Below, in pieces: positions 36,571-44,932 of a stretch of DNA of 64,000 nucleotides. The stretch is from Phorcysia thermohydrogeniphila (GTDB taxonomy: Bacteria; Aquificota; Aquificia; Desulfurobacteriales; Desulfurobacteriaceae). Numbering within the stretch: position 1 is the stretch's first letter; the number at the start of each line of letters is the position of its first letter. Location: NCBI RefSeq assembly GCF_004339575.1, contig NZ_SMFV01000001.1, forward strand, positions 363,119 to 427,118. Direction: 5' to 3'. The position numbers and the translations under genes were made by a program. The notes beneath the pieces are model-generated. The model made no database searches. It worked only from the letters and a program-made list of their open reading frames with translations, and was not told the DNA's origin.

Positions 36571-38211
36571 ATGAAGGAGTTTGTGAGGGAAAAGGTAACT
36601 GAAGCTATAAAGGAAGTTTACGGAGAGGATAAAGTTTCCGTAGTAGAGAGGGCAAGTTTTGAAAAGCCAAAGAAAAAGGAGTTTGGAGACTTTGCAACAA
36701 ACGTCTCATTCCTGCTGGCAAGGGAGCTAAGGGAAAAGCCCTTTGTGATTGCACAGGAGCTCTCTGAAAAGCTTTCTCAGCTTTCAGAGTTTGAGAAGGT
36801 AGAAGTAGCCGGTGGAGGTTTTATAAACTTCACATTTAGCCAGAACTTTTACGTAAAGCTCCTAAGAGAGGTAGCAGAAACAGACTTTTACGTTTCAGAC
36901 ATCGGGAAAGGTAAGAAAATTCTCCTTGAGTACGTCTCCGCAAACCCGACAGGCCCCTTACACGTAGGGCACGGAAGAGGAGCAGTCGTTGGAGACGTCC
37001 TATACAGAATAATGAAGTTAACGGGCTACAGCCCAGAGAGGGAGTTCTACATAAACGACGCAGGAAGACAGATAAAGCTACTGGGACTCTCCATTTACGC
37101 AAGAATGAAGGAACTTAAAGGGGAAGACTATCCCTTCCCTGAAGACGGCTATAAAGGGGAGTACATAAAAGAGCTGGCAGAAAAACTACTAAAAGAGAGG
37201 CCTGACATTTTGGAGCTCCCAGAAGAAGAGGCCGTTGAAGTAGCCTCAGAGTTTGGAAAGGAGGAGCTCCTTAAAGAGATAAAAGAGGACCTAAAGGAGC
37301 TCGGCGTAGAGTTTGACAGCTGGTTTAGCGAGAAGGGACTTTATGAGAGAGGAGAGGTTGAGAGGGTATTAAAGCTCTTAGACGAAAAAGGACTTCTATA
37401 CGAAAAGGACGGAGCTCTCTGGCTAAAAACAACCCTCTTTGGAGACGATAAAGACAGGGTTGTAAGGCGTTCAAACGGTGAGTACACCTACTTTGCCTCA
37501 GACATAGCCTACCACTACAACAAGATTGAGAGGGGATACGACAAGGCCATTGACGTCTGGGGAGCAGACCACCACGGCTACATCCCAAGGGTAAAAGCTG
37601 CAATAGAAGCCCTTGGAAAAGACCCCGACTGGCTTGAGGTTGTCCTTATACAGCTTGTTAAGCTCTTTAAAGGTGGTCAGGAAGTAAAGATGTCAAAGAG
37701 AGCCGGAAACTTTGTAACCTTAAGGTGGCTAATGGATGAAGTCGGCGTTGACGCAGTAAGGTTCTTCTTCCTCTTAAAGCGCCACGACACTCCCCTTGAC
37801 TTTGACATAGACTTGGCACTTTCAGCAAAGAACGAAAACCCCGTCTACTACGTCCAGTACGCCCACGCAAGGCTCTGTAGCATAATTGATAAAGCAAAGG
37901 AGAGGGGGCTTGAACCAAGGGACGAACACCTCAACCTCCTCTCTTCAGAGGAGGAAAAAGAGTTAATAACTGGATGCTACATGCTCCGTTACGAGCTTCA
38001 GGCAGCTGCAGAGAGGAGAGAACCCCATAGGCTCACCTACTATCTCATAGATTTGGCCTCAAAACTCCACAGGTTCTACAACAAGCACAGGGTTGTTGAC
38101 GAGGAAAAGAAAGAGCTAACTTCTGCAAGGCTCTACCTTATAGAGGCCGTAAGGAAAACAATAAAAACTGGCCTTGATATCCTTAACATAAACGCACCGA
38201 GGAGGATGTGA
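36571..38211 (+). CDS. argS: Arginine--tRNA ligase
   Basis: 546 residues of class I synthetase. The N-terminal Add-1 domain (1-110) is followed by the HIGH motif in NPTGPLHVGHGRGAVVGD, YASDIAYH-type residues (YFASDIAYHYNK), ADHHGYIPR, the KMSK-like VKMSKRAGNFVTL, and the DALR-type anticodon-binding end. It diverges from hypF; the 118-bp gap holds no gene. Its stop overlaps the start of the SPOR gene. Confidence 0.96.
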   Translation: MKEFVREKVTEAIKEVYGEDKVSVVERASFEKPKKKEFGDFATNVSFLLARELREKPFVIAQELSEKLSQLSEFEKVEVAGGGFINFTFSQNFYVKLLREVAETDFYVSDIGKGKKILLEYVSANPTGPLHVGHGRGAVVGDVLYRIMKLTGYSPEREFYINDAGRQIKLLGLSIYARMKELKGEDYPFPEDGYKGEYIKELAEKLLKERPDILELPEEEAVEVASEFGKEELLKEIKEDLKELGVEFDSWFSEKGLYERGEVERVLKLLDEKGLLYEKDGALWLKTTLFGDDKDRVVRRSNGEYTYFASDIAYHYNKIERGYDKAIDVWGADHHGYIPRVKAAIEALGKDPDWLEVVLIQLVKLFKGGQEVKMSKRAGNFVTLRWLMDEVGVDAVRFFFLLKRHDTPLDFDIDLALSAKNENPVYYVQYAHARLCSIIDKAKERGLEPRDEHLNLLSSEEEKELITGCYMLRYELQAAAERREPHRLTYYLIDLASKLHRFYNKHRVVDEEKKELTSARLYLIEAVRKTIKTGLDILNINAPRRM

Positions 38212-38840
38212 TGGAAGGGGATAGGAGGTTACAGGTCATCCTTATCTTAGTGGCTACCGTCATATTTGTCCTGTCATACATCATCGGCTACATGGTGGGG
38301 AAGGAGGCGGGGTTTCAAGAAGCAAAGGCAAAGTTTGAGGTAGAAAAACAGAGGCTCTTAAAAACCCTTGCCGAAATAAGCCCCGTCTCAAGGCCGATAG
38401 AGGACAAAGTCGTTAGTGAAAAGGCAGAAGAGGAAACTGAGGAAGAAACTGAAGAGGGAGAGGAGGAGAGCAAAGCAGAGGAATCAAAGGAGAGTCAAAA
38501 GCAAGAAGAAAGTAGCCAGCAAGATGTCAGCTCCCTCTCAGCACCTCCGTTTCAAAAGCCAGAGGTTCAACCAAAGCCCGTTCATCCTAAGCCCCAAGTT
38601 GTGGAAAAGGAGGAAGAGGAAGGCAGGTTCTACCTCCAAGTTGGCGTATTCAGGAATAAAATTAACGCCTCAAGGCTCGCTGAGAAGCTAAGGGAAAAGG
38701 GTTACGAGGCGAAAACTGTTACCCATCACGGTAAGTATATTAAGGTTATAGTAGGTTACTTCTCCTCAAAAGAGGACGCCCTTAAAGTAAAGGAAGAGCT
38801 TAAAAAGGACGGTTACAACTCCATACTTAGACGGAGGTAG
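38211..38840 (+). CDS. SPOR-domain membrane protein
   Basis: 209 residues from the ATG at 38211 (GGAGG at 38201-38205); the preceding in-frame GTG is less likely. One transmembrane helix (about 7-25) leads to an acidic, Glu-rich linker (about 65-115), a Pro-rich stretch and a C-terminal SPOR domain (GRFYLQVGVFRNKINASRLAEKLREKGYEAK). SPOR domains bind denuded glycan strands at the division septum, so a role in cell division is likely. The next gene begins 2 bp later. Confidence 0.85.
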   Translation: MEGDRRLQVILILVATVIFVLSYIIGYMVGKEAGFQEAKAKFEVEKQRLLKTLAEISPVSRPIEDKVVSEKAEEETEEETEEGEEESKAEESKESQKQEESSQQDVSSLSAPPFQKPEVQPKPVHPKPQVVEKEEEEGRFYLQVGVFRNKINASRLAEKLREKGYEAKTVTHHGKYIKVIVGYFSSKEDALKVKEELKKDGYNSILRRR

Positions 38841-38842
38841 AC

Positions 38843-40231
38843 TTGATAGACACTCACGCCCACATCCACTTCCCCCAGTTTGACGAGGACAGGGAAGAGG
38901 TCATAAAGGAGTGCGAGGACAAGCTAACTGCAGTCATAACCGTTGGCTGTGACCTTGAAGATAGCCTAAAGGCGATAGACGTTGCCCATAAAGGGAAGAA
39001 CATCTACGCCTCTGTAGGAATCCACCCCCACGAGGCAAAGAACTACTCCGAGAAGGACTACGAGAGGCTTTTAGAAATTGCCAAGAGTTCCCCCAAAGTT
39101 GTAGCAGTCGGAGAGGCAGGACTTGACTTTTACAGAAACCTCTCACCGAAAGAGAAGCAGTACGAAGTCTTTGAGATGCAGGTTGAGGCGGCAAGGGAGT
39201 TAAACCTTCCGATAATAGTCCACACGAGGAACGCTGCCAAAGAGATGGCAGAGTTCATAAGGACGAAGTTTAACGGCGTCAGAGGGGTTATCCACTGCTT
39301 TAGTGGAGAGAGGGAACTCCTTGAGGCAGCCCTTGACGCAGGTCTCTACATCTCCTACGCCGGACCTGTCACGTACCCAAAGAACAGCGCCCTAAGGGAA
39401 ACTCTAAGGTTTGTCCCAAGCTCACGGCTACTAATTGAAACTGACTGTCCCTACTTAGCCCCACAGCCCGTAAGGGGTAAGAGGAACAAGCCTGTTTTTG
39501 TTGCCCACACGGCGCTAACCATAGCCAAAGAACTTGGACTAAACTTTACAGACATCGTCAGGATAACCACCATCAACGCAAAGCGCCTCTTTAACCTTCC
39601 ACTAAGCGACGCAGAAAAAAAGGAAAGGCTTGCCTACCCTGTAGGGAACAGGCTCTACCTAAACCTCTCTACTGACTGCCCCTGTAACTGTAAGTTCTGC
39701 TTTAGGGGGTCTGAGGACTTTATCCTCGGCTACAACCTGAACCTTAAAGGAGAACACGTAGCCGAGGAGTACATGTACAGGGTCAAGAACCCCGGAATTT
39801 ACGAAGAAGTTGTCTTCTGCGGTTACGGAGAGCCCTTTACCCGCTTTGAGGATATGAAGAAGGTACTGAACTGGCTCAAGAAGATGGGAGCTAAACGGAT
39901 AAGGGTTAACACCTGTGGACTTGGATACCTCATAACCGGCAAAGAGGACATCTTAGACGAGCTAAAAGGACTTGTTGACTCCTTTAGCGTTAGCCTCAAC
40001 GCCTCATCACCAGAAGAGTACTACAGGGTAGTCAGGCCTTCCTTCGGAAAGGGAAGCTGGGAGTCTGCTTTAAAGTTCATTAAGGACGCAAAGGAGAAGG
40101 GCTTTAAAGTTACAATAACGGCAGTAAGCTATCCCGGATTTGATGAAGAATCCTTTAAGAAGCTGGCAGAAACTTTAAACGTTGACTACAGAATAAGACC
40201 ATTCAAGAGGTTTAAGAAATGGGAAGAGTAG
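38843..40231 (+). CDS. TatD-type metal hydrolase fused to a radical SAM domain
   Basis: 462 residues from a TTG five bases after GGAGG. Residues 1-255 are a complete TatD-family hydrolase: DTHAHIHF, GEAGLDF, HTRNA, HCFSGE, ETDCPYLAP. Residues 270-462 are a radical SAM domain with C279-x3-C283-x2-C286 (CPCNCKFC), GYGEPFTRFEDM and RVNTCG. Stand-alone TatD-associated radical SAM proteins are a recognised family (tatD_link_rSAM), so the fusion fits a real functional pair, but the reaction is unknown. It overlaps nikR by 13 bp. Confidence 0.9.
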   Translation: MIDTHAHIHFPQFDEDREEVIKECEDKLTAVITVGCDLEDSLKAIDVAHKGKNIYASVGIHPHEAKNYSEKDYERLLEIAKSSPKVVAVGEAGLDFYRNLSPKEKQYEVFEMQVEAARELNLPIIVHTRNAAKEMAEFIRTKFNGVRGVIHCFSGERELLEAALDAGLYISYAGPVTYPKNSALRETLRFVPSSRLLIETDCPYLAPQPVRGKRNKPVFVAHTALTIAKELGLNFTDIVRITTINAKRLFNLPLSDAEKKERLAYPVGNRLYLNLSTDCPCNCKFCFRGSEDFILGYNLNLKGEHVAEEYMYRVKNPGIYEEVVFCGYGEPFTRFEDMKKVLNWLKKMGAKRIRVNTCGLGYLITGKEDILDELKGLVDSFSVSLNASSPEEYYRVVRPSFGKGSWESALKFIKDAKEKGFKVTITAVSYPGFDEESFKKLAETLNVDYRIRPFKRFKKWEE

Positions 40232-40626
40232 CCCGTTTTGCCATCTCAATAGACGAGAAGCTCTTAGAGAAGTTTGACAACTTCATAGAGAAGAAAGGCT
40301 ACGTCAGCAGGTCTGAGGCCATAAGGGACCTCATAAGGAACGCTCTGATAGAGGAGTCCATAGGGGAGGACAGAGAAGTTTTTGGAACGATAACGATAGT
40401 TTACGACCATCACCAGAAGGAGCTAACCGACAGAATAACGGAGATAGAACACAGCTACCTTGAGAACATAATATCAACTATGCACATCCACATAGACCAC
40501 CACCACTGCCTTGAGACGATAGCTGTTAGAGGAAAGGCCAGCAGAATAAAGGAGCTTGCCGATAGAATTATTACGTTAAAGGGCGTAAAGCATGGAAAGC
40601 TTGTAGTAACTGGGATTGAGCCTTAA
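40219..40626 (+). CDS. nikR: Nickel-responsive regulator NikR
   Basis: 135 residues. The N-terminal ribbon-helix-helix is RFAISIDEKLLEKFDNFIEKKGYVSRSEAIRDLIRN. The C-terminal ACT-like domain carries the square-planar Ni site: H78, H89, H91 and C97, in the same spacing as E. coli H76, H87, H89 and C95. NikR represses nickel uptake, and sometimes hydrogenase or urease genes, when nickel is sufficient. It lies about 4 kb from the hydrogenase operons, which need nickel. Confidence 0.95.
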   Translation: MGRVARFAISIDEKLLEKFDNFIEKKGYVSRSEAIRDLIRNALIEESIGEDREVFGTITIVYDHHQKELTDRITEIEHSYLENIISTMHIHIDHHHCLETIAVRGKASRIKELADRIITLKGVKHGKLVVTGIEP

Positions 40627-40674
40627 AGAGGGCAGTCTATATTCTCTCTTGAACAAAATCTGGGAGGTAACTCC

Positions 40675-41418
40675 ATGGCTGGACATTCCAAATGGGCAAA
40701 CATAAGACATAGAAAGGCAGCTCAGGACGCTAAGCGCGGTAAGCTATACACGAAGCTGGCAAGGGAAATCACCGTTGCAGCAAGGGAAGGAGGCGGTGAC
40801 CCAGAGTTTAACCCAAGGCTCAGGGCTGCCATTGAGAAGGCCAAGAAGTTCAACATGCCCAAGGAGAACATAGAGAGGGCTATCAAGAGGGGAACTGGCG
40901 AAATTGCCGGAGAGACCTACGAGGAGATTACATACGAGGGTTACGGTCCCGGAGGCGTTGCAATAATCGTTAAGTGTCTAACGGACAACAGGAACAGGAC
41001 TGCTGCAGAGGTTAGACACGTCTTTTCAAAGTACGGCGGAAACCTCGGAACTTCCGGGTGCGTTTCTTGGATGTTTGAGAGGAAGGGCGTAATTATCGTC
41101 CCTGCTGAAAAGTACGATGAAGATACCGTTATGATGGCTGCAATTGAAGCCGGAGCTGAGGATGTTAAGAGGGAGGACGACAAGTTCATAGTCTACACAG
41201 AGCCTTCTGAGCTTGAAGACGTCAGGAAGGGAATGCTGAGCGCCGGAATAGAGATTGAAGAGGCAAAGCTTGACCTTATCCCGACCACAACAACGAGGGT
41301 TGAAGGAGAGACTGCAGAGAAGGTTCTAAAGCTCCTCACAGCACTTGAAGACCTTGACGACGTTCAGGAGCTCTACTCCAACTTTGACATGCCCGAAGAG
41401 GTTATGAATAATGCCTAA
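40675..41418 (+). CDS. yebC: YebC/PmpR family regulator / translation factor
   Basis: 247 residues beginning [20 protein letters not shown], the family signature, followed by [18 protein letters not shown] and [19 protein letters not shown]. YebC proteins were described as transcription regulators; more recent work links them to translation of proline-rich stretches. GGAGG precedes the ATG by about 6 bases. It overlaps the transglycosylase start by 8 bp. Confidence 0.95.
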   Translation: MAGHSKWANIRHRKAAQDAKRGKLYTKLAREITVAAREGGGDPEFNPRLRAAIEKAKKFNMPKENIERAIKRGTGEIAGETYEEITYEGYGPGGVAIIVKCLTDNRNRTAAEVRHVFSKYGGNLGTSGCVSWMFERKGVIIVPAEKYDEDTVMMAAIEAGAEDVKREDDKFIVYTEPSELEDVRKGMLSAGIEIEEAKLDLIPTTTTRVEGETAEKVLKLLTALEDLDDVQELYSNFDMPEEVMNNA

Positions 41419-42505
41419 ATTTTCGGGAGCTCTCCTTTTTTTCCTCCTACTTTTTCCGGCAGGCCTCTGCGGGGCTCAAATAGACAACCTAAACTCCTGT
41501 GTGAAGGAAGAGTCAGAGCTGATTCTCTGCAGAACCTTAAAGGGTTCTGAGCCCCCAGACCTGCCGGAGAAGGTAGAACTTGACCTTCCTTGGGATAAAC
41601 CCTCCTTTCAGTTCTGGAGGTCGTACTACAAAAGCCGTTGGAACAGGCTAAAGCTCATCTCACAAATAGACAACTTTAAGCTCTTCTACCCAACGCTTAG
41701 AGAAATCTTTAAGAGGGAAGGACTACCAGAGGACCTCGTCTTCTTAGCGATAGTTGAGAGTAACGGAAACCCTGCAGCCATCTCTAAGGCAGGGGCGGCA
41801 GGCCTTTGGCAATTAATGCCAGCAACAGCAAGGCTTTACGGCCTTAAAGTGAACCGCTACATAGACGAAAGGTTTGACATTGAAAAGTCAACAATCGTTG
41901 CAGCAAAATATCTCAAGTACCTATACTCGGTATTTGGAAGGTGGGACTTAGCAATAGCCGCCTACAATGCCGGCCCCGGAACTATAAAAAAGAGGTTAAA
42001 AAAGCTCGGAGCTGAACATTTTTGGGACTTAACGAAACTCCCAGACGAGACACTAAATTACGTTCCAAAGTTTTACGCCGTTCTCTCATTTATAAAGAGC
42101 TCCAACCTATTTAAAGAGGAAGACCCAAAGGAAAGGCTCGTTAAGGTAAAAGTTCTTTCCAGAACTTCCCTCTACCGTATCTCAAAGAAGCTCCAAGTTC
42201 CATATAGGATAACAAGACGTTTTAACCTACAGTTTAAGAGAAGAATTGTCCCAGCAGGGTACTACGTTTACATCCCCCTTAGATACGTGAAAAGGAGTGA
42301 GCTGGTTAAGTACATCGCATCCTCTAAGGTGTACGTCTACGTTCCAAGGAGGAGCGAGAGGATTACTTCCATTGCTAGACGTTTCGGCGTAGACGTCTCT
42401 CTCATAAGGGAGCTCAACCACTTAAGGAGAAACGTAGTCTACAGAGGGCAAACGCTACTCATAGTAAAAAGGGAAGAAAAGGGAAAAGAAGATGGCCGTA
42501 GTTAA
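41411..42505 (+). CDS. mltD: Lytic transglycosylase with LysM domain (MltD-like)
   Basis: 364 residues. A signal peptide (about 1-22) is followed by an SLT domain (about 100-215): [29 protein letters not shown], with the catalytic Glu in VESN, and [12 protein letters not shown]-terminal LysM repeat ([20 protein letters not shown]...[15 protein letters not shown]) binds peptidoglycan. It cleaves glycan strands to 1,6-anhydro ends. It overlaps trmI by 14 bp. Confidence 0.9.
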   Translation: MPKFSGALLFFLLLFPAGLCGAQIDNLNSCVKEESELILCRTLKGSEPPDLPEKVELDLPWDKPSFQFWRSYYKSRWNRLKLISQIDNFKLFYPTLREIFKREGLPEDLVFLAIVESNGNPAAISKAGAAGLWQLMPATARLYGLKVNRYIDERFDIEKSTIVAAKYLKYLYSVFGRWDLAIAAYNAGPGTIKKRLKKLGAEHFWDLTKLPDETLNYVPKFYAVLSFIKSSNLFKEEDPKERLVKVKVLSRTSLYRISKKLQVPYRITRRFNLQFKRRIVPAGYYVYIPLRYVKRSELVKYIASSKVYVYVPRRSERITSIARRFGVDVSLIRELNHLRRNVVYRGQTLLIVKREEKGKEDGRS

Positions 42506-43283
42506 GGAGACAGACACCGTAATCCTCTACGACCCGGAAAAGGGAAAGAAGTACTTTTTAAACCTTTCCCTTGCAAAGGGGAAGTTTAACACCGACAGGG
42601 GAGAATTGGAGCTCTCAGAGCTCGTAGGAAAAAGGTACGGAGAATTTGTAGAGACCCATAAAGGGTTTCGCTACGTTATCCTACCCTGCACGCTCTACGA
42701 TTTCATAATGTATAAACTCAACAGGCTCACTCAGATAATCTACCCAAAGGACTCTGCCTATATAGCTTTAAGGCTCAACGTAAAGCCCGGCGACACGGTG
42801 GTAGAGTGCGGTATCGGCAGTGGTGCAATGACTGCCGTTTTTGCCCATATAGTTGGAGACACGGGAAAAGTGATAAGCTATGAAAAGAGGGAGGAGTTCA
42901 TAAAGAACGCCCTATCAAACCTCAGGAAACTTAACTTAGAAAATAGGGTAATCGTAAAGCACAAGGACATAGCCGAAGGCTTTGACGAGAAAGACGCGGA
43001 CGCCGTCTTCTTAGATGTTAGAGAGCCGTGGCTCTACATTGAGCACGCCTACAGAGCTCTAAAAACCGGCAACATGCTCGGCGTTCTTGTCCCAACCGTC
43101 AACCAAGTGATAGAGGTCTTAAAAAAGCTTGAAGAAATGCCCTTTATGGACGTTGAGGTCTGCGAGATACTCCTCAGGAAGTATAAACTCGTTCCTGAGC
43201 GCTTTCGTCCAGAGGACAGAATGCCTGCCCACACAGCCTACCTGATATTTGCAAGAAAACTACCGGAGGGGATGAAAGAGTAA
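42492..43283 (+). CDS. trmI: tRNA (adenine-58-N1)-methyltransferase
   Basis: 263 residues. An N-terminal beta domain precedes a class I methyltransferase: YPKDSAYIALRLNVKPGDTV, ECGIGSGAMTAVFAHIVG, VISYEKREEF, DADAVFLDVREPW and GNMLGVLVPTVNQV. These are the TrmI/Trm61 motifs. m1A58 stabilises the T-loop of tRNA and matters in thermophiles. The stop overlaps the ATG of the next gene (TAATG). Confidence 0.92.
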   Translation: MAVVKETDTVILYDPEKGKKYFLNLSLAKGKFNTDRGELELSELVGKRYGEFVETHKGFRYVILPCTLYDFIMYKLNRLTQIIYPKDSAYIALRLNVKPGDTVVECGIGSGAMTAVFAHIVGDTGKVISYEKREEFIKNALSNLRKLNLENRVIVKHKDIAEGFDEKDADAVFLDVREPWLYIEHAYRALKTGNMLGVLVPTVNQVIEVLKKLEEMPFMDVEVCEILLRKYKLVPERFRPEDRMPAHTAYLIFARKLPEGMKE

Positions 43284-43903
43284 TGGAAACTTTAACCCTT
43301 CTTCAAAAGTCAGGGATTGTAGGTTACATACTTCTCCTTCTATCCATTATCTCACTAACAATTATCATAGAAAAGGCAATTACCTTAAGGCTTTCACGCC
43401 TCGTTCCGAGGGAGGACCTGAGACTCCTCGTTGACTTCTTAAGCGAAGGAAACGTTGGAAATGCTATAGAGCTCTGTAAGAAGAGGAGAAACCTCCTAAC
43501 GTCAATAGTCCTTGACGCCCTTAAAAACGTTGGAACACCGACAAAGGAAAACTTCCTCCACGCCTTTGAAGTAACGGCAAGGAGGAAATTCTTAGAGCTT
43601 GAAAGGGGAATGGCGCTACTTGCAACAATAGCTGCAGTTTCCCCACTACTCGGACTTGTAGGAACTGTCCTTGGAATGATAAAGATATTCGGCGTCTTAA
43701 CTACTGGAGCTTCGGTTATAGGCAACCCTCAACAGCTTTCAGGTGGAATCGCCGAAGCTTTGCTCACAACTGTCTTTGGACTTTTCGTGGCTATTCCCGC
43801 CGTAGTTATGTACAACCTCTTCCAGAAGAAGCTTGACAAGATAGCAGCCGAAATAGAGGCAGCAGGAATACTCATAGCAAACAACTTTAAGGGACTTTCC
43901 TAA
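43283..43903 (+). CDS. MotA/TolQ/ExbB-type proton channel protein
   Basis: 206 residues. Three transmembrane segments lie at about 12-32, 112-138 and 158-182. The conserved core is FLELERGMALLATIAAVSPLLGLVGTVLGMIKIF and GGIAEALLTTVFGLFVAIPAVVMYN, the ExbB/TolQ signature. It would form a pentameric channel that harnesses proton flow. An ExbD/TolR partner gene does not follow, because dapD is 12 bp downstream, so the partner is elsewhere. Confidence 0.9.
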   Translation: METLTLLQKSGIVGYILLLLSIISLTIIIEKAITLRLSRLVPREDLRLLVDFLSEGNVGNAIELCKKRRNLLTSIVLDALKNVGTPTKENFLHAFEVTARRKFLELERGMALLATIAAVSPLLGLVGTVLGMIKIFGVLTTGASVIGNPQQLSGGIAEALLTTVFGLFVAIPAVVMYNLFQKKLDKIAAEIEAAGILIANNFKGLS

Positions 43904-43915
43904 AGGGAGGTAGAG

Positions 43916-44734
43916 ATGGAAGAGCTCAAGAGAATGATAGAAGAAGCGTGGGAAAACAGAGAGCTCCTTAAAGAGAAAAAGTATCAGGAAGCAATCAGAG
44001 AAACTGTTGACCTTATTGACAAGGGCAAGCTGAGAGTTGCCGAGAGGATAAGCGTCGGCAACTGGAAGGTAAACGATTGGGTAAAGAAGGCGATACTCCT
44101 CTTTTTCCCTATCTCCGAGATGAAGGTTATGGAGCTAGGGCCTTTTGAGTACTACGACAAGATACCCTTAAAGAAGAACTGGGAAAAGCTGGGAGTAAGG
44201 GTTGTTCCTCCTGCAACGGCAAGGTACGGCTCTTACATAGAGCCGGGAGCTATTTTAATGCCTTCCTACGTCAACATAGGAGCTTACGTCGGCTCTGGAA
44301 CGATGGTTGACACTTGGGCAACTGTGGGCTCATGTGCCCAGATAGGTAGAAACGTTCACCTTTCCGGAGGGGTAGGTATCGGAGGAGTCCTTGAGCCTCC
44401 TAACGCAAGGCCAGTAATAATAGAGGACAACTGCTTTATAGGTTCAAGGTGCATCATCGTTGAGGGTGCAATCATTGAGGAAGAGGCCGTTCTCGGAGCA
44501 GGAGTTGTAATAACTGCCTCAACAAAAATCATAGACGTCACAGGGGACGAGCCTGTTGAGTATAGGGGTAGGGTTCCCGCAAGGAGTGTCGTCATTCCGG
44601 GAACGAGGGTTAAAAAATTCCCCGCAGGAGAGTACGGAGTTCCCTGTGCCTTAATTATCGGAAAGAGAAAGGAGTCAACCGACAAGAAAACTTCACTCAA
44701 TGAAGTTCTCAGGGAGTTCAACATACCTGTTTAA
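43916..44734 (+). CDS. dapD: Tetrahydrodipicolinate N-succinyltransferase
   Basis: 272 residues, close to the usual 274. The N-terminal helical part is followed by beta-helix hexapeptides: GAYVGSGTMVDTWATVGSCAQIGRNVHLSGG and VGIGGVLEPPNARPVIIEDNCFIGSRC. This is the succinylase branch of diaminopimelate/lysine synthesis, needed for peptidoglycan. AGGGAGG precedes the ATG by about 5 bases. It is the last gene before the metG promoter. Confidence 0.95.
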   Translation: MEELKRMIEEAWENRELLKEKKYQEAIRETVDLIDKGKLRVAERISVGNWKVNDWVKKAILLFFPISEMKVMELGPFEYYDKIPLKKNWEKLGVRVVPPATARYGSYIEPGAILMPSYVNIGAYVGSGTMVDTWATVGSCAQIGRNVHLSGGVGIGGVLEPPNARPVIIEDNCFIGSRCIIVEGAIIEEEAVLGAGVVITASTKIIDVTGDEPVEYRGRVPARSVVIPGTRVKKFPAGEYGVPCALIIGKRKESTDKKTSLNEVLREFNIPV

Positions 44735-44788
44735 TGTTTAATAATATTTAAACCTGCATAATAGTTATACATTTAGACACTTAGGTAG

Positions 44789-44816
44789 TTTACAATACTT
44801 GACAATGTGTTATAAT
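44789..44816 (+). promoter_or_regulatory. Promoter upstream of metG
   Basis: TTTACA (44789-44794), a 16-base spacer and a perfect TATAAT (44811-44816) form a sigma-70-type promoter. A TTGACA at 44799-44804 is too close to the -10 box to be used with it. The transcript would carry a leader of roughly 110 bases before metG. Confidence 0.7.
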
Positions 44817-44920
44817 ACGCACGTGAAAAAACTGTGAAGAATCTTCAGACCGGCTCTGCCCGGTAGGGGAGGGAGGGGGCTCTGTTCCTTAGTTTATAAT
44901 AATAACCCCAAAATCATACC
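44817..44920 (+). other. Untranslated leader of metG with possible hairpins
   Basis: The leader holds two small inverted repeats, TGAAG/CTTCA (around 44836-44851) and ACCGG/CCGGT (around 44849-44864), then a purine-rich stretch of G runs (to 44879) and a second TATAAT (44895-44900). I see no T-box or known riboswitch signature and no start codon with a good Shine-Dalgarno. It may simply be a leader, or a control element of metG. Confidence 0.35.
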
Positions 44921-44932
44921 GGGAGGAGTATC

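Noticed and set aside
44870-44900. GGGGGCTCTGTTCC stretch resembling the 5' end of 4.5S RNA
   Set aside because: The conserved SRP RNA core (GGAAGCAGC-type loop) is missing and no long hairpin forms.
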